A DNA stretch of 64,000 bases from Chrysophaeum taylorii (GCA_029834535.1 JAQMWT010000014.1:1-64000); one strand, 5' to 3'; positions 40,863 through 52,785 are shown, counted from the stretch's first letter. Notes: a model not told the origin generated them from the letters alone. Translations and numbers: made by a program.

Positions 40863-42744
40863 CGCTCACAGAGGAGAAGCTTTGAGGAAGACGTCACATT
40901 TGAGGAAGACGTCACAGAGGCATTGTGGCAAGAAAAAAAAAAAAAGGGACAACAGAGATCAGGGCGAAGATCACGAAGTGAGGTAAAGAGCACGAAGCCG
41001 GAGGAAGGAAGGAGCTTCCGTACTGCGGGTGAAAATATCGCTAAGATTGTTAAGGCGGGGTATGTGCTTGAGATCGATGATGTGGTTGCGATGGTACTCG
41101 GCGGTACTGTAAAAGCGAATGTCAATATGGCGGGTGCGCCGTGTGAGACATTGGAGACGAACTTGGGTGACGGTGGTGCTATTATCAACATACATTGGGA
41201 CCGTGTGACGAGGGAGATCAAAGTCATCAAAAAGTTTGAGAAGCCAAGAGAGCTCAGCAGTAGCAGCGTAAAGAGCAAGCAATTCAGCTTCGAAAGAAGA
41301 ACGAGCAAGTAAGTATTGCGAGCGGGAGCAGTAGGCTATCATAGAACCAGCAAGGAGAAAACAAAAACCAGTTGTAGAGTGGCGGTCATCAGGGTCGTCG
41401 GCCCAGCTGGAGTCGGAATAACCACAGAGATGAAGGGTAGAATCGCGACCAAGAATAAGGGCAAGATCCTGAGTACCGTTGAGGTAACGCAGAGTGTGGG
41501 ATAAAGCGTGCCAGTGGGGTTTACCAGGATTGTGGGAAAAACGCGCACACTGATTGACGGACCAAGTGATATCAGGGCGTGTCATGATGGAGATGAAGAG
41601 GACACAGCCAACAATACGGCGAAAAGGGATGCGTGCCATGAAAATGTGATCTGGAGAACCAGGAGCCGGACAATCAGCCGCAGAAAGATGAAGACCTTTG
41701 GGAGCGGGAGTGAGTTCAGGTTTACTGTTGATGAAGCGATGTTCGGTAAGGATTTCACGGATAGCATGGGATTGGTCAAGAGTGAGGGTTCTCCGAGGGC
41801 GATCACGCGTAATGCGAAGACCAACGTAAGAGGTGAGATCGAGTTCATTGACGTCAGTGAAAGCGCGGAAACGGAGGAAAAAGGCTTGGTAATGGCCAAT
41901 GCAGTGAGGAGGGTGCGCTACAAGAAGATCATCGACGACCAAAACAAGACGGAGGACCACGGTAGAATTGAGCACGAGCTTGTAATGGCAAGTGTCACCA
42001 GATCCGCGGACGAAGCCACAATCATTGAGAAGGAAGCGTTCCAAATAAAGCCACCAATTGCGACAAGCTTGTTTGCAACCATACCAAGAGCGACGGAGCT
42101 TGTAAACGATTTTGGAACCATCGGTGGGTTGGCGAGGAGCATAGCCTTCGGGTGGCCAGACATAGATGTCTTCGTCAATGGGAGCTTGAATAAAAGCGGA
42201 GCTAACATCCAACTTGTGCAAATCCCAGTCACGAACAGCGACAAAGGTCAGAAAGAAACGGATCGTGACGATGTTGGCAACTGGTGAGTAGGTGTCATGA
42301 TAATCAATGCCGTGAACCTGGGTGTAACCGCGGACGACAAGGCGAGCCTTGTACGATTTAAAGCGGCCAGAGTCATACTTCTTGCGGAGGATCCACTTGA
42401 GGGTACAAATGTTGCCAGAAAAAATCTGAGGGAGGCGAATCACATCCCAACAACCAAGTTGACCAAGAGAGCTGTATTCTTTAGCGATGGCTTGCAACCA
42501 ACCAGGACGCTCAGGATTGGTCGGAGCTAAAGCTTCACGTAAATGGGTGGAAGTGATAGTAGTTTCGTCAAGGTCTGAATACTGGGACATTTCTTCGGAA
42601 GCAGAGTAATAAACGTGTGCATGAGGATCAACAAGGGTGCTAGCTAAACAAAGGGGAAGGAAGACATAATGAACTAACAAACGAAAGCTAACAGAAGAGA
42701 CATACAAAGAGTGACAGGGGGAAACAGAAGCGACAGAGGAAACA

Positions 42745-42944
42745 GAATGGCCCGTATCGACATCAGAATGGCCCGTATCAACATCAGAATGGCCCGTATC
42801 AACATAATGGCCCGTATCAACATCAGAATGGCCCGTATCAACATAATGGCCCGTATCAACATCAGAATGGCCCGTATCAACATAATGGCCCGTATCAACA
42901 TCAGAATGGCCCGTATCAACATGAGAATGGCCCGTATCAACATT
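42745..42944 (-). repeat. Coding minisatellite in the copia polyprotein
   Basis: Twenty-one- and 18-base units encoding DVDTGHS and YVDTGH, about ten copies, between the integrase and reverse transcriptase regions. Near-identical units indicate recent expansion. This is in-frame, low-complexity linker, not a CRISPR array. Confidence 0.9.
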
Positions 42945-45900
42945 GTAACAGGATGAAACATGGCCCGTAAAAAAGTTTGTTGATTTGTCGACTTTGCGCG
43001 GTCGGCCCCGTTTGGCACGATGTAATGGTGCACGTTTCGTATTGGCCGGTAACATTGTAGGCAGTGACGTTTGTGGGGTGATCAGTCCCGATAAGGCCGG
43101 CTCCGGAGCATCAAAAAGAGAAGGTATTGGGTTGACGGCCGAAGATAGACGAGGGTCGTAATAAAACAAGTCAGGAAAACGAGAATCTACGAGAGACGGA
43201 GGAAGGGGTTGGGTGGACAGTGACTTACGCAGAGCGAAATTTTCGTCAAAAACAACATCAATCGAGGTGTGGATGACAGGACCCGTGGGGCGTTGAAGCA
43301 ATATGCGATATCCAGGGCCGGCAGAGGGATACCCAATGAAGATACCGGTTATAGCTTTGGTAGGCCATTTGTCGCCAGTGAGAATTGCAGCAGGACAGCC
43401 CCAAACACGAAGAAAATCGACACGCGGGAGTGTTTCATGTAGCATTTCATATGGCGTCATATATCCAGGATTAGAGGCATTTGGCATACGCTCAGAGATG
43501 AAGTCAGCCGTTTCCATGGCCCAACGCCAAAAATCAGGTGGACGGTGCGCATGTACCAAAAGAGTGCGAGTAATATCCGCGGTTGCACGATGAGAGCGTT
43601 CCACAACACCGGAAAAAGCGTGAGCTTGTGAAGTTTTGGACTGTGCTGCCGGAGCGCGCCGAAGCGCAATATTGTTGCCCAGACAGAAGGTTTCGAATTG
43701 GCCCATAAGAGAGCGGTCACGATCGGTGTAGATGAGGGCAACGCGATATCCGAATGGGCGAACCACGGTAGACAGAAAAAGTTCGAGTTGTCGAGCGTTC
43801 GTAAGGGCATCGTGTCGTGGAGCAAAGTAACGCGTGCGGCGGCGCGTATGATCATCGACAAACGTGAGGATCGCGCGATCGTGATATATGTAGGATGGGA
43901 CGCCAGCAAACATGAGATCGGCGTGGATAATAAGATAGGGCGCAACGGCACGTGGACGAGACAAAGGCTCGGAGGAAGGAGACGAAGTGGAAGCATGAGC
44001 TTTACGTTGGCCAACATGCGCAGCATGCATTTTACCGAGAGCACAAGCAGGACAAAAAGAAAGCGACGCGGAGCTCGGGAAAAACGGTGCGCCAACAGCA
44101 AGAGAAGACAAACGCCGAAGATAGGCAGGATTATAATGACCAAGACGAGCATGCCAAAGATCGAAAGTGAGTTGAGTGCGTTGAGACACAGCGGGAAACG
44201 CACAAGGATCATGGACACGAGGGGAAGAAGAAAATGCCACAAAAGGTGAAACGTAGTCCGTGTAGGGCGCAGCGGTCGTATTGCCGATCCAACAGACGAT
44301 CAAAAGAAGACCGCAGCGACGAAGCAGGGGAATAACGTGATGCGTTTGGCGGTGACGTAAAATACGTTGCGGATAAGCAGGATCAACGGCCTGAATGGTG
44401 TGGCAATCGTAACCAACGTGTTCAAGGGAATGATCCGAAAGAATCCGTTTGTCACCAAGGCCAGGAGAGATAAGGGTATGCGGAAACGCGACATGTATAC
44501 CATGAGGGGCGGAGAGAGTGGGTGCAGGAGAAGGAAGACCACGATTGTCAAGAGGACCAATTGAAGGGAACGTTAAGTGAGCAGTGCCAGAACCGGAAAC
44601 AGAGCCAGTGCCGATAGCAGAAGTGATGGAATGCTGTTGAGTGTTGTCCAGGTCAGTGAAGCCAGCGGGAGAATTAAAAAGGCTGACGTTGGCGCCGGTA
44701 TCATAGACAACGAGACGAAGGTTGGTGCTGTGAAGGTAGTCACGCTCACGAGCGGTGAGCAGAGCGGTAAGGGCGTTGGTGGAGGAAAGGACTTGGTGAA
44801 TGGAGGGGGAGATGGAAAGAAGGTGGAAATTGTAGGACGGGTAGGTGGGTGCAGAAAGGGATGGGTCAGGAAGGGTGACAGCGGTGGAAGGCGGGACAGA
44901 GGGTGTGGTGGAGGGTGGCAACGCAAGAAGCGGCGGAGAGGATTGAGATGGCGGCAAGGGTGGATTGGGGATGAAAAGATGGTGTTGGTAGAAGGGTGGA
45001 TGGGGCCTAGGTGGGTATTGGGGAGTGGACCGAGGTGGGTATTGGGAATGCAACCGACGTGGGTATTGGTGTTGATGCCGTGGGCGGGCGGTAGCTTGTG
45101 AGTGCAAATAGCGCTGACGCTTATGACAATCATTCTGGTGATGGCCAGGAATACCACAAAAGTGACAAAGATCAGTATGGCGTTGGCGCTTGCGATGAAA
45201 ACCACGTGAAGATGAAGGTGGGTGACGGAATGATGATCGAAAAGAGGGGCGTGGGCTAGAACGTTGTTGAGAGCGCAAAGCATTGAAGCGATGAAAATAC
45301 TTTTCAGAAGGATGGCGACCATAAAAGTTGGAGCGTTCACGATGACGGGGACTTTCACGGAACGTAGCATGGACGTGCATAGACTTGGTCTGAAGATAAT
45401 CAAAAACTTTACTGTGGAGGCGATCAACGAAACCATCATATGTGCGCAATTTAGGATCAAGTGCAATGAGATCTTTAGACAAGAGCGAGTCGGGGATTTT
45501 CGTTTGGAGCAGCTGCAATGCAGTTGAGTCAGGGAAATCTTGATGATGCCGAGCAACTTGAACACCAGTGATGAACTTGTTAAGAAAGGACTCAAGTTCA
45601 TCGATGTTATTGCACACCAAGGAATGCAATGAAGCAATTGCAGACTGAGCGACACGATCTCCATGACCCATGTAAACATCAGTAATGCGTTTGTAAAGCC
45701 GCGTGAAGTTCATATCGCGGTTTTCACGGATATCCGCACGATCAGTATCATGCATTGGTAGTGCCATGAAGAGTGCACTGTACCAGCGTTGCTGCTTGAG
45801 ACCAAATTCTTCTTCAGAGCAGCCAGAAGCGGAAATGCTAGTCCAAGTGTCAGTGGTCAAGATAATGCGATCACCGGTGGAAATGATCATGTTTTCCAAG

Positions 45901-46103
45901 CGCCGGGCCCAAGGGTGAAAAAGATGTCGCTCACCACTGAAAGCATCGAGTTTTTGCGAAAGCTTGCTATCCTTAATTTCGATCGAGGACATGATAAACG
46001 ATAACGAACCGAACACGTAGCAATGAACTGAAGCCGAGGAGGAGTCGCTGTTGTCCGGGAAGTCAAGCGGTCGTGCGACCGTGACGGACACCAGCTGCTA
46101 CCA

Positions 46104-46199
46104 TGTTACGAATGGTATGAGGCGTTAGACTAGCGATAAGAGAAAGACGTAAGGATACTGGATACGTGGTGCAGGGGTAAGTGTCATAGCTTCTTCACA
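46104..46199 (-). repeat. 5' LTR of the copia element (96 bp)
   Basis: Identical to the left LTR. Bases 46103 downward on the complement read TGGTAGCAGCTGG, the primer-binding site. Confidence 0.95.
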
Positions 46200-46302
46200 A
46201 GACATCATACGGCGCATGATGCGCGAGGCCGCACCCCCAGGTGTGGGGTTGGAGTGAGGTCGTTCGAGGGCGTCGTCGACTTGAAACACTACCCTTCATG
46301 AA

Positions 46303-46412
46303 GCGAAATGAAACGAAATGAAACGAAATGAAACGAAATGAAATGAAATCTGATCTGATGAACGAAATGAAACGAAATGAAACGAAACGAAACGAAATGA
46401 AATCTAATCTCA
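46303..46412 (+). repeat. GAAAT/GAAAC pentanucleotide microsatellite
   Basis: Two blocks of tandem GAAAT and GAAAC units interrupted by CTGATCTGATGAAC, just downstream of the sulfotransferase stop codon. Confidence 0.85.
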
Positions 46413-46497
46413 TGGACGATTCCGTCGACGAAATCGCCACAAGAGGAACGGGACGGAGGGACGTCCCGTCCCGCCCCGTCTCGAAGTGGAGGATGGT

Positions 46498-47553
46498 CTA
46501 ATAATGATGATGACAGGGCATTGGGTCGAAGGGGCGGAATGGCGGCTCGCCAACCCAGGCGCGTTTGGCGCGGTGGTCTTGGTCGAGGAGGGCATAGAGT
46601 TGCTCGTTCCACGGTGCGAAGATCCCCTCCAGAAGGTCCCGAGTCTCGCAGTCTATCGTCCTCTGCTGGTTGTCGCCAGCACCGACGACGTTCCTGTGGG
46701 GAATGGTGGCGGGGATAATATGATCGTCGTCAACACCCAGAAAGCTTGCCAAGGTACGGATGTAAGTCGTCGTGTTGTAAACAACCAAGCTAGCAAAGTC
46801 GAAGACGAGGATCTGGGAGCGATCGAACCACCGCGTCCACAGGTCTAACTGCAGCTTGTAGACGCCGCCCCACAGGCCCTTCTCTTGGGAGCGGGGAAAG
46901 GTCGCCTCGAACTTCTCGGCATGGCAGCGCGCGTATTCTTCGTACGACACCGACACGTTGCATTCGTGTTCCCGTAGCAGCTTCCGGCTCGCTCTCCGGA
47001 CGTGATTGTACCAGCTCAAGTCGCGGGCGATGGGCTCGCGGAGCACCACGACGAACCGGAACAAACCGGAGACCGAGGGGGGCGCGCTCTTCTTGAGGAG
47101 AGTAGCAGCGTCGATAGTCCTGAGGTTGTCTGGAGTCCCCTCCACAAAACTCGCGCAAGAATCCCCAACTTTCCGGACGGGGTAGAGCTCGGTGAACAAC
47201 TCTCCGATCACCGGCACCATCGACGTGTTCACGACACCTCGACCGCTCCAAAAGTGGGTCTCCTTCTCGTGCCACTCGGCTTCCCCTTCGAGGAGACCTG
47301 CGAGCTCCGCGCCACAAAAACCCAACGAATCGTGGAGCAGCAACCACACGCTCGTCGATGCGCACTTCGGGCACCCCAATATCCACGCCGCAGGCCAGCA
47401 CCCCGTCTCTACGCAAAGCGCCCTTTGGCGAGCGACGGCCGCCATCGAGACCACCAGCATGGTCGTCAACTTGGGAATTAGTGGCCTGCGTGGCAGGGCT
47501 TTTGGTCGAAAGCTTTTACAAATTCGTATCCTGTCGATGTTACGGAGTTCCAT
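46498..47553 (-). CDS. Sulfotransferase-family protein (PAPS-dependent, likely Golgi type)
   Basis: 351 residues. These enzymes transfer sulfate from PAPS to carbohydrates or proteins. Seen: the 5'-phosphosulfate loop WILGCPKCASTSVWLLL (57-73), the 3'-phosphate element RFVVVLREPIARDLSWYNH (166-184, with R172 and S180), a WGGVYKLQLDLWTRWF segment and an ILVFDFASL strand late in the protein, as in heparan-sulfate and related sulfotransferases. The usual GTT/GTS of the first loop is AST here. The ATG at 47553 gives a basic leader and Met32 (47460) could be the true start, opening MLVVSMAAVARQRALC as a short signal or anchor. The fold's three landmarks are clear; the substrate is unknown. The protein ends with a Pro/His-rich tail (PMPCHHHY). 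Confidence 0.85.
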   Translation of the reverse strand: MELRNIDRIRICKSFRPKALPRRPLIPKLTTMLVVSMAAVARQRALCVETGCWPAAWILGCPKCASTSVWLLLHDSLGFCGAELAGLLEGEAEWHEKETHFWSGRGVVNTSMVPVIGELFTELYPVRKVGDSCASFVEGTPDNLRTIDAATLLKKSAPPSVSGLFRFVVVLREPIARDLSWYNHVRRASRKLLREHECNVSVSYEEYARCHAEKFEATFPRSQEKGLWGGVYKLQLDLWTRWFDRSQILVFDFASLVVYNTTTYIRTLASFLGVDDDHIIPATIPHRNVVGAGDNQQRTIDCETRDLLEGIFAPWNEQLYALLDQDHRAKRAWVGEPPFRPFDPMPCHHHY

Positions 47554-48712
47554 TGATTGAAATTCACAGCCACGGATCGAATCCTTTGGTTCAAAAACTA
47601 ACCCTCTCGAAGAGTAATAATTCGTGTCGCCGAAACCGTCCTCGCCAGCTCAGTATTTCTGGATGTTGGATACTAAACGGATCTCGAAACGGGAAGTTTT
47701 TCAATGTGCGTCCGTCTCGCTGTGGTCTTCCGTATTTTCTTTTTACTTGCTAGAATTTGAGAAATTACCTATATATGGACAAGACTGCTTCGGACGTCTT
47801 CCGGTTTTTCTCGCGATAAAAAGCCGCGTATGACGACACAAACCGTCCGGTGGCCGGCCAGGCGGGAGAGCACCCGCCGCCCATCGCCGACTTCCGAACC
47901 AGAAGAACACGGAGAACGAGCGGATGAAATACGGGACCGCCAGGATGATCGTGAAGGGCGACCAGTTCGACATGGAGTTGCCGATCGTCGTGAAGAGGGG
48001 TCGAAAGGACCATCGGCCGCAGAAGAAGCACCTGATTTCGGAGGTGCAGCAGCGTGACCCGGTGCTCCCAGCGTCCCGCAATGCCATCGCCCTTGACCTC
48101 GAGCGCAGATGAACCTTGACCTCTCTTGAATGAACACTCTTTCAACCAAAGGCCCTGCCGCGCCGGCCAGTAATTTAAAAATGCTCGACATATCCCGCCC
48201 TGGTTATTTGGCCAATTTCATTATTTGGCCAACTTTATTCGGTAGAGAGAACGGGTGTAACACCTTTATGGTTATCACAAGGGCGCGCGTGGTGGTGCTC
48301 CGGAAATTCCTGACCTTAAATAACCGCGTGTCACTCGATTGAATTTCGAAGTTGATTCTGCTTTCTTCCGCAGCGTTATAGCAATCCTTAATTGGAATGA
48401 GCAGGTGCGAAGATTGTTGACTTGGATGTCGAGGCGAGGCGAGAGAGCAGACCATCCAGCGGCGAATGTACACTTCCTTGGGGTGGCCACACGACGGAGG
48501 CCTTCAAACCCCCAACTCGAGAGACGGATTTTGCCCTCAATCACGGCGTGATGCTTCCGAGCTCCCTACCATACGCTAGCCCAGGACGCTATCGTCGCCC
48601 ATTATATTAGGCTCGCGTCCTAGAAATAAGTGAGGGAATGAGCAGAAATGTTGGAGGTGCAGAGGGCCAGCTATGATAGGTCAGGAGGAGATTATAACTA
48701 ACTAAACTAAAG
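47554..48712. other. Gene-free stretch with a short STT3-tail-like fragment
   Basis: Open frames on both strands at 47.8-48.2 kb (about 130 codons) are not recognised. Near 48430-48473 the complement encodes YIRRWMVCSLAS, close to the STT3 C-terminus YIRRWVVYSLAP, with matching DNA around it over about 40 bp. Confidence 0.45.
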
Positions 48713-48890
48713 CTTCAGACCTCTCCCGAGCATGGGAACCAGGCTGGACCGACTGGAGCCGGTCCAGAATCACGGGGGTCGTTGTAGACGAGGGGCGCCG
48801 ACAGGTGGTGAGTCGGCGGGGAGTGATCATCAGGCTTGTCGCCATGCGACGCGGGGACCGCGATGTGACTGACAACCAACTCGTCGATAA
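48713..48890 (+). repeat. 176-bp dispersed repeat, copy 2
   Basis: Second copy of the element at 22924-23099, same orientation, with small indels (GGGAACCAGG for GCCATGGGGGCCAGG). Confidence 0.7.
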
Positions 48891-49589
48891 TAACATTCTA
48901 GAGGTGGATGATGTGGACGGTACGTAAGCGGGGATCTCGTTGGAATCTGGAGCAGAAGGTCGTCGGGTTGAGCAGGGAGGTTCCATTATGAAAATGGAGG
49001 GGGGGGTGGCATTATATAACCGCCACACGACGCTACATGTATCTAGCTGCTGTGTCGGTCACTTGACGACTTCACACGACCACTTTTTTTTTGTGCAGCA
49101 GATCCTGCAGGGCTATGCACGATCCTCAACATCCACACTTGCTCTTTCTTAAGCTTCAGGAAAAAGTCGTCGATAATCTTAACTCCATTTTCTCCGGACC
49201 AGGTTTCGCAGACGCTTGTTTCGGCGACACCTCGGGCCCCAGCATGCGGTCTCTTTCGTCGTTTCGGGCGCGTAGTACATTTTTGGTCCATGCCATAATG
49301 AAGGACTTTGGTCGAGAAGTACACGCCACATAATGCCCAGGGCCAAGAGCACCGTGGACGCCGAACTCGTCGCTGCTCGTGTCGCATCATCACATGATAC
49401 CGTCTGATGGAAATAAAATCTTCTTCCCTTCCTTTTCTCTTCAGTTGTTGCGAAACTATCGTCGGAGACGCACGCAATAAGGACGACGAGGAGAAACAAC
49501 TCGCCCCTTACGGCGCAAATTTCAAGAAGACCACTTCCCTCCACCACGTTGTCTCCCTCCATCTGAAAACAAAATGGAGCGTTATCAAC
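48891..49589. other. Stretch downstream of STT3, possible minor gene on the complement
   Basis: Two overlapping frames on the complement (49179-49562 starting MEGDNVVEGSGLLEICAVRG, and 49043-49477 with ENGVKIIDDFFLKLKKEQVW) have protein-like stretches in different frames. They could be two exons of a small secreted protein or an eroded gene. Not recognised. Confidence 0.3.
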
Positions 49590-52394
49590 TTAGAGGTCAT
49601 TTTTAATGGGCGGGGCGAGGGAATATACCACCCAGCGGCGGATGTAGTCTTCGTCGGGCTGGCGCGTGATGGACTTGGGGCATCCCGCGTCGGCGCAGCC
49701 GCAGGAGCGGGAAGGGTCGTCCGGACACTTGCGGCGGCAGCCGGCGTCGTCCACCGTCGGGCCGGTTGGCGGGTCGTCGAAGGCGAAGATGTGTCCGTCC
49801 TGCCCGACGCGCGATATGGCGAAATACTTGGACCCGGCGGCGAAAGACGCGGCCTTATCGAACGACGTCGCGCCGCCGGCATACTTTTTTTTCTTGGGGA
49901 ACTGGGATTCCAGCCGATAGCAGCCGACCAGATCTATGGAGGAAGAAGAAGAAGATGAAGAGGAGGAGGACCGGTCCATTCTGCGGTGATATTCTTCCGT
50001 GTAGCGGCGGCTTTCGTCGTCGCCTTGAACGTTGAAGTCTTCCAGCTGCTTGAAGGGCTTGCGCTTGTCGATGAGCCACTGGATCGCCGGGGGATAGGCC
50101 CCGGGGCAGTACCAGGAATCGTCGCAGGTGATGTTCGAGACGAATTGCTTGGAGGTTTTGGAGACGTTGAGAATTTTGAAAATTTTCACTTTACCAAATT
50201 TCGAAGTAAACGAAAGCTTGAAGAATTCCGACGACGACGACGACGACTGTTGCTGCTTTCCGGCGATTAACTTGAAAAGTAAACTCCGCGCCATCGAGGG
50301 CGTGGGTCTTCTTCCGACGAAACCGAAATGAGCACAGGTGGGATCGTTTGGACAAAAGTCGTGGTACACCGAGTTGCCGATGCGCGCCATGTGCGGGGAT
50401 TTCGCCAAATCGTCGCCGCCGCCGCCCGCCCACACCAGGACGTAATCGGCCAGATGGCGCGCGATACTGTGGGCCTCGTCTTCCGGCGCCGTCAGAATTC
50501 GTCCGATCGTCGCGATGTGTTCGTGATTCCAGGTGTTTCCGTCGGCGAGCGTCGTCCTATCCGATATCCCGGATATCTGGTATCCGTAGTCCCACCACGC
50601 GAGAATCCGCGCTTTCTTGGGCGTTTTGCGGCGAAGCCAGTTGTAGGCCTCGCGGTAATCGTCGACGATGATCTCCTCGTCGCCGAGTCGGGCCTTGAAC
50701 ATGATCGACGGCTGCGAGAGGCCTTCCGCCAGCGAATGCGAATAGTCGCGAAATTCTCGCGCGTACGGCAACGCTCGCCACGCGCCCAAAAGGCCCAGAC
50801 AGAACAGCCATCTTCGTTTCATCATGAGATCCAACGGCATACCAAGCGCGATGCCCCCGAAGGCCGACGCCGCGGGACCCAATAGGATGATAAGTCGAGC
50901 CATTTTCGAGCAAAAGTAGAGCGTGAGCGCACCGTACACCCACAGGAAACTACTCCTCGTCTCGTAATACAAGCTCGCCGCCGCGCCCGCGAGCGCGAGA
51001 TAACGGACGTGGTGAAGGTACTGTTCGAACGCTTTCGATGAGGCGGGCTGATGCTCTGCGACCGAATCGACGAGCGGATTTCCGGTCCTCGTGTGTTTCA
51101 CGAACAACCCCCGCACCCTCGCCGAGATCGGCCCGAAGTACCCCCGAGGGTACAGGAGCGCGGCGGCCGCGGCTACGACGGCCGACAGATAGAACGCAGC
51201 GACAACCCGCGCCTTTACTCCTTTATGCCGTCGCAGCGCGAAACCAAGGAGATTGAGACCGAGAAACGCGACGAGACCGGGAAGCAGTTCCATGTCCTTG
51301 AAGTGGCGCCACCCGACCACGGGAATAAAAGAAGAGAGCATTCCCGCGACGTAAAAGTAAGTATACGCTTTTCTCAAATTCTCGGAATACCGAAAAACCG
51401 AAAGAAAAAAGGCGTGGGCCACGATCACGTTCAACACGAACACGAAGCCACCCCATGTCGCCGCCATAAACACGTAGCTCAGGCCGGCCAACGCGCCAAT
51501 TATCGGATTTTTGACCGCGCGGCACCACAACGCGAACGTCAGACACATCGCCGTGATCGCGACAGACTCGTTGTCGTACCCGCCCCCGACCGACCGCATG
51601 AGGTGCGCGGGAACTATGGCCATGATCGCGGCCGCGAACGCCGAACACGAAACCGACGAGCACTCCAGCGTCAACAAACTCACCGCTAACGTGGCCGCGC
51701 CCCCAAACCACGCCGGGATCAGACAACAAACATCGTTCAGCGAGTATGGCAGGACCTTCCATATCAACACCGAAATCAACTGCATCCCGGGGTAAATCGT
51801 CGTCCCGATAGGTCTTCCGAGCGGGTACCAGCTCTTGCGGTCGAACCAGTGAAAAAACTCGTAAACCCCGTTCTCCGCGAGGTACTTTGTCGCGCGAAAG
51901 TTGAACCACGGATCAAATTCGTGGATCACGTACCCGTACCTGAGGAGGACCAAGCCTGTTTCTTATTGCCACAGATATATCTGTCTGTCACGCGGCTGGG
52001 GGGGGGGCACGGCCATAAACACCGCCGCGTCCGTCTATTTGTCGCGCGCGCGCGGGGTGCCGCAGCCATAAAACACCACCACCACCACCACCACCACCAC
52101 ACCGAGCCACACACAATCATCTCACACTCAAAAAGTGCCTGCCTGCCTGCCTGCCTGGCTGGCTGGCCGGCTGGTGTCACACACACACGACAGATCGCAC
52201 ACACTCGATCTCTTCTAAATGAGAAAGCTGGTGTGTCACACACACACACACACACCAATCATGGCAAGTAGAGACACAACGTACGTTCTGATGGCGTGCA
52301 TACGGATATCGTAGGCCTCGAACACCGACCAGCCGACAACGGCGGCCCAGGCGATCCACAACACGCATCGACCAACACGCTCGATGGTCTTCAT
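49590..52394 (-). CDS. STT3: STT3 catalytic subunit of oligosaccharyltransferase, with WSC-like C-terminal domain
   Basis: 819 residues in two exons (52285-52394 and 49590-51939). The intron is GT...AG and joins AIR-T-YGYVIHEFDPWFNFRA, the expected STT3 sequence. STT3 transfers the lipid-linked glycan to Asn of N-x-S/T sequons in the ER lumen. Seen: the first acidic motif HEFDPWFN (43-50), SVGGGYDNES (153-162), about 11-13 membrane spans, then the lumenal catalytic motif WWDYGYQI (485-492), GNTWNHEHIATIG, and DYVLVWAGGG. After a Ser run, residues about 705-792 (LVGCYRLE ... SRSCGCADAGC, with C710, C771, C775, C783, C785, C790) resemble a WSC carbohydrate-binding module, which is not part of ordinary STT3. 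The first Met, at 52394, precedes a membrane helix (VLWIAWAAVVGWSV). Confidence 0.93.
51940..52284 (-). other. STT3 intron, microsatellite-rich
   Basis: 345 bp, donor GTACGT and acceptor CCTCAG on the complement. Contains (on +) CACCAC triplets at 52073-52101, TGCC units at 52138-52156 and CA dinucleotides near 52181-52195 and 52237-52256. This is the only intron I can support by homology in the window. Confidence 0.85.
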
Positions 52395-52785
52395 CGCCGA
52401 CGCCGCTTATCCTAACCACCTCTGAATTCTGCTCTGAGGTCCATAGGGGGGGTTTAAGGAGCCACTGGGTTCGGCGCTCACCCCTGCCGCTGAATGCCCA
52501 GAGAAAGTCGATAGACGTCGAACGGGCTTCCAACTCGCCAGTTCGCTCCTTCTGAAGCCACCCTCGTAGCTCCCGCTCTCGTGACTCTATGCTGCTTTAT
52601 TTCCTAGAGCCCCGCTGATGAGCGTGAGCAGGAACCGGCTGCTCGAGTCTACGTGGGAACCCAGGTAAAAACGCATGAAAGCGAGCCCACTCGATAATGT
52701 GGTTCCTCCGAAGACATCCTGACCAGCACAAGGTGCGAAGTCGACCATTTGGGCGGCTGGTTGGCCGTCGGTGACAGTCGGCCCG
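52395..52785. other. Intergenic stretch
   Basis: Presumably holds the STT3 promoter and the end of the repeated gene family at 52786-54148. No specific element recognised. Confidence 0.4.

Larger units (their letters stand above)
40673..46199 (-). mobile_element. Complete-looking Ty1/copia retrotransposon
   Basis: 5527 bp on the complement, with identical 96-bp LTRs, a matching AGACA target duplication and a single uninterrupted gag-pol frame (ATG at 45992, stop at 40971, 1673 residues). Parts: gag with a zinc knuckle (CHFCGIPGHHQNDC), protease (VVYDTGANVSLF), integrase zinc finger (HARLGHYNPAYL, then CPAC) and core (IHADLMFAG, IYTDRDRSL, SGVVERSH), reverse transcriptase (DVSSAFIQAPI, LVVDDLLV) and RNase H (YSDSSWADDPDDRHSTTGF). 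Integrase before RT identifies Ty1/copia. The primer-binding site TGGTAGCAG beside the 5' LTR fits initiator-Met tRNA. It looks whole and very young. The coding strand upstream of the 3' LTR is pyrimidine-rich rather than purine-rich. Confidence 0.95.

Noticed and set aside
42711-42956. CRISPR-like array of alternating short repeats
   Set aside because: There are no unique spacers, the units are in-frame codons of the copia polyprotein, and the genome is eukaryotic.
47560-47600. tRNA T-arm-like GGATCGAATCC
   Set aside because: No acceptor stem, D-arm or anticodon arm can be fitted around it.
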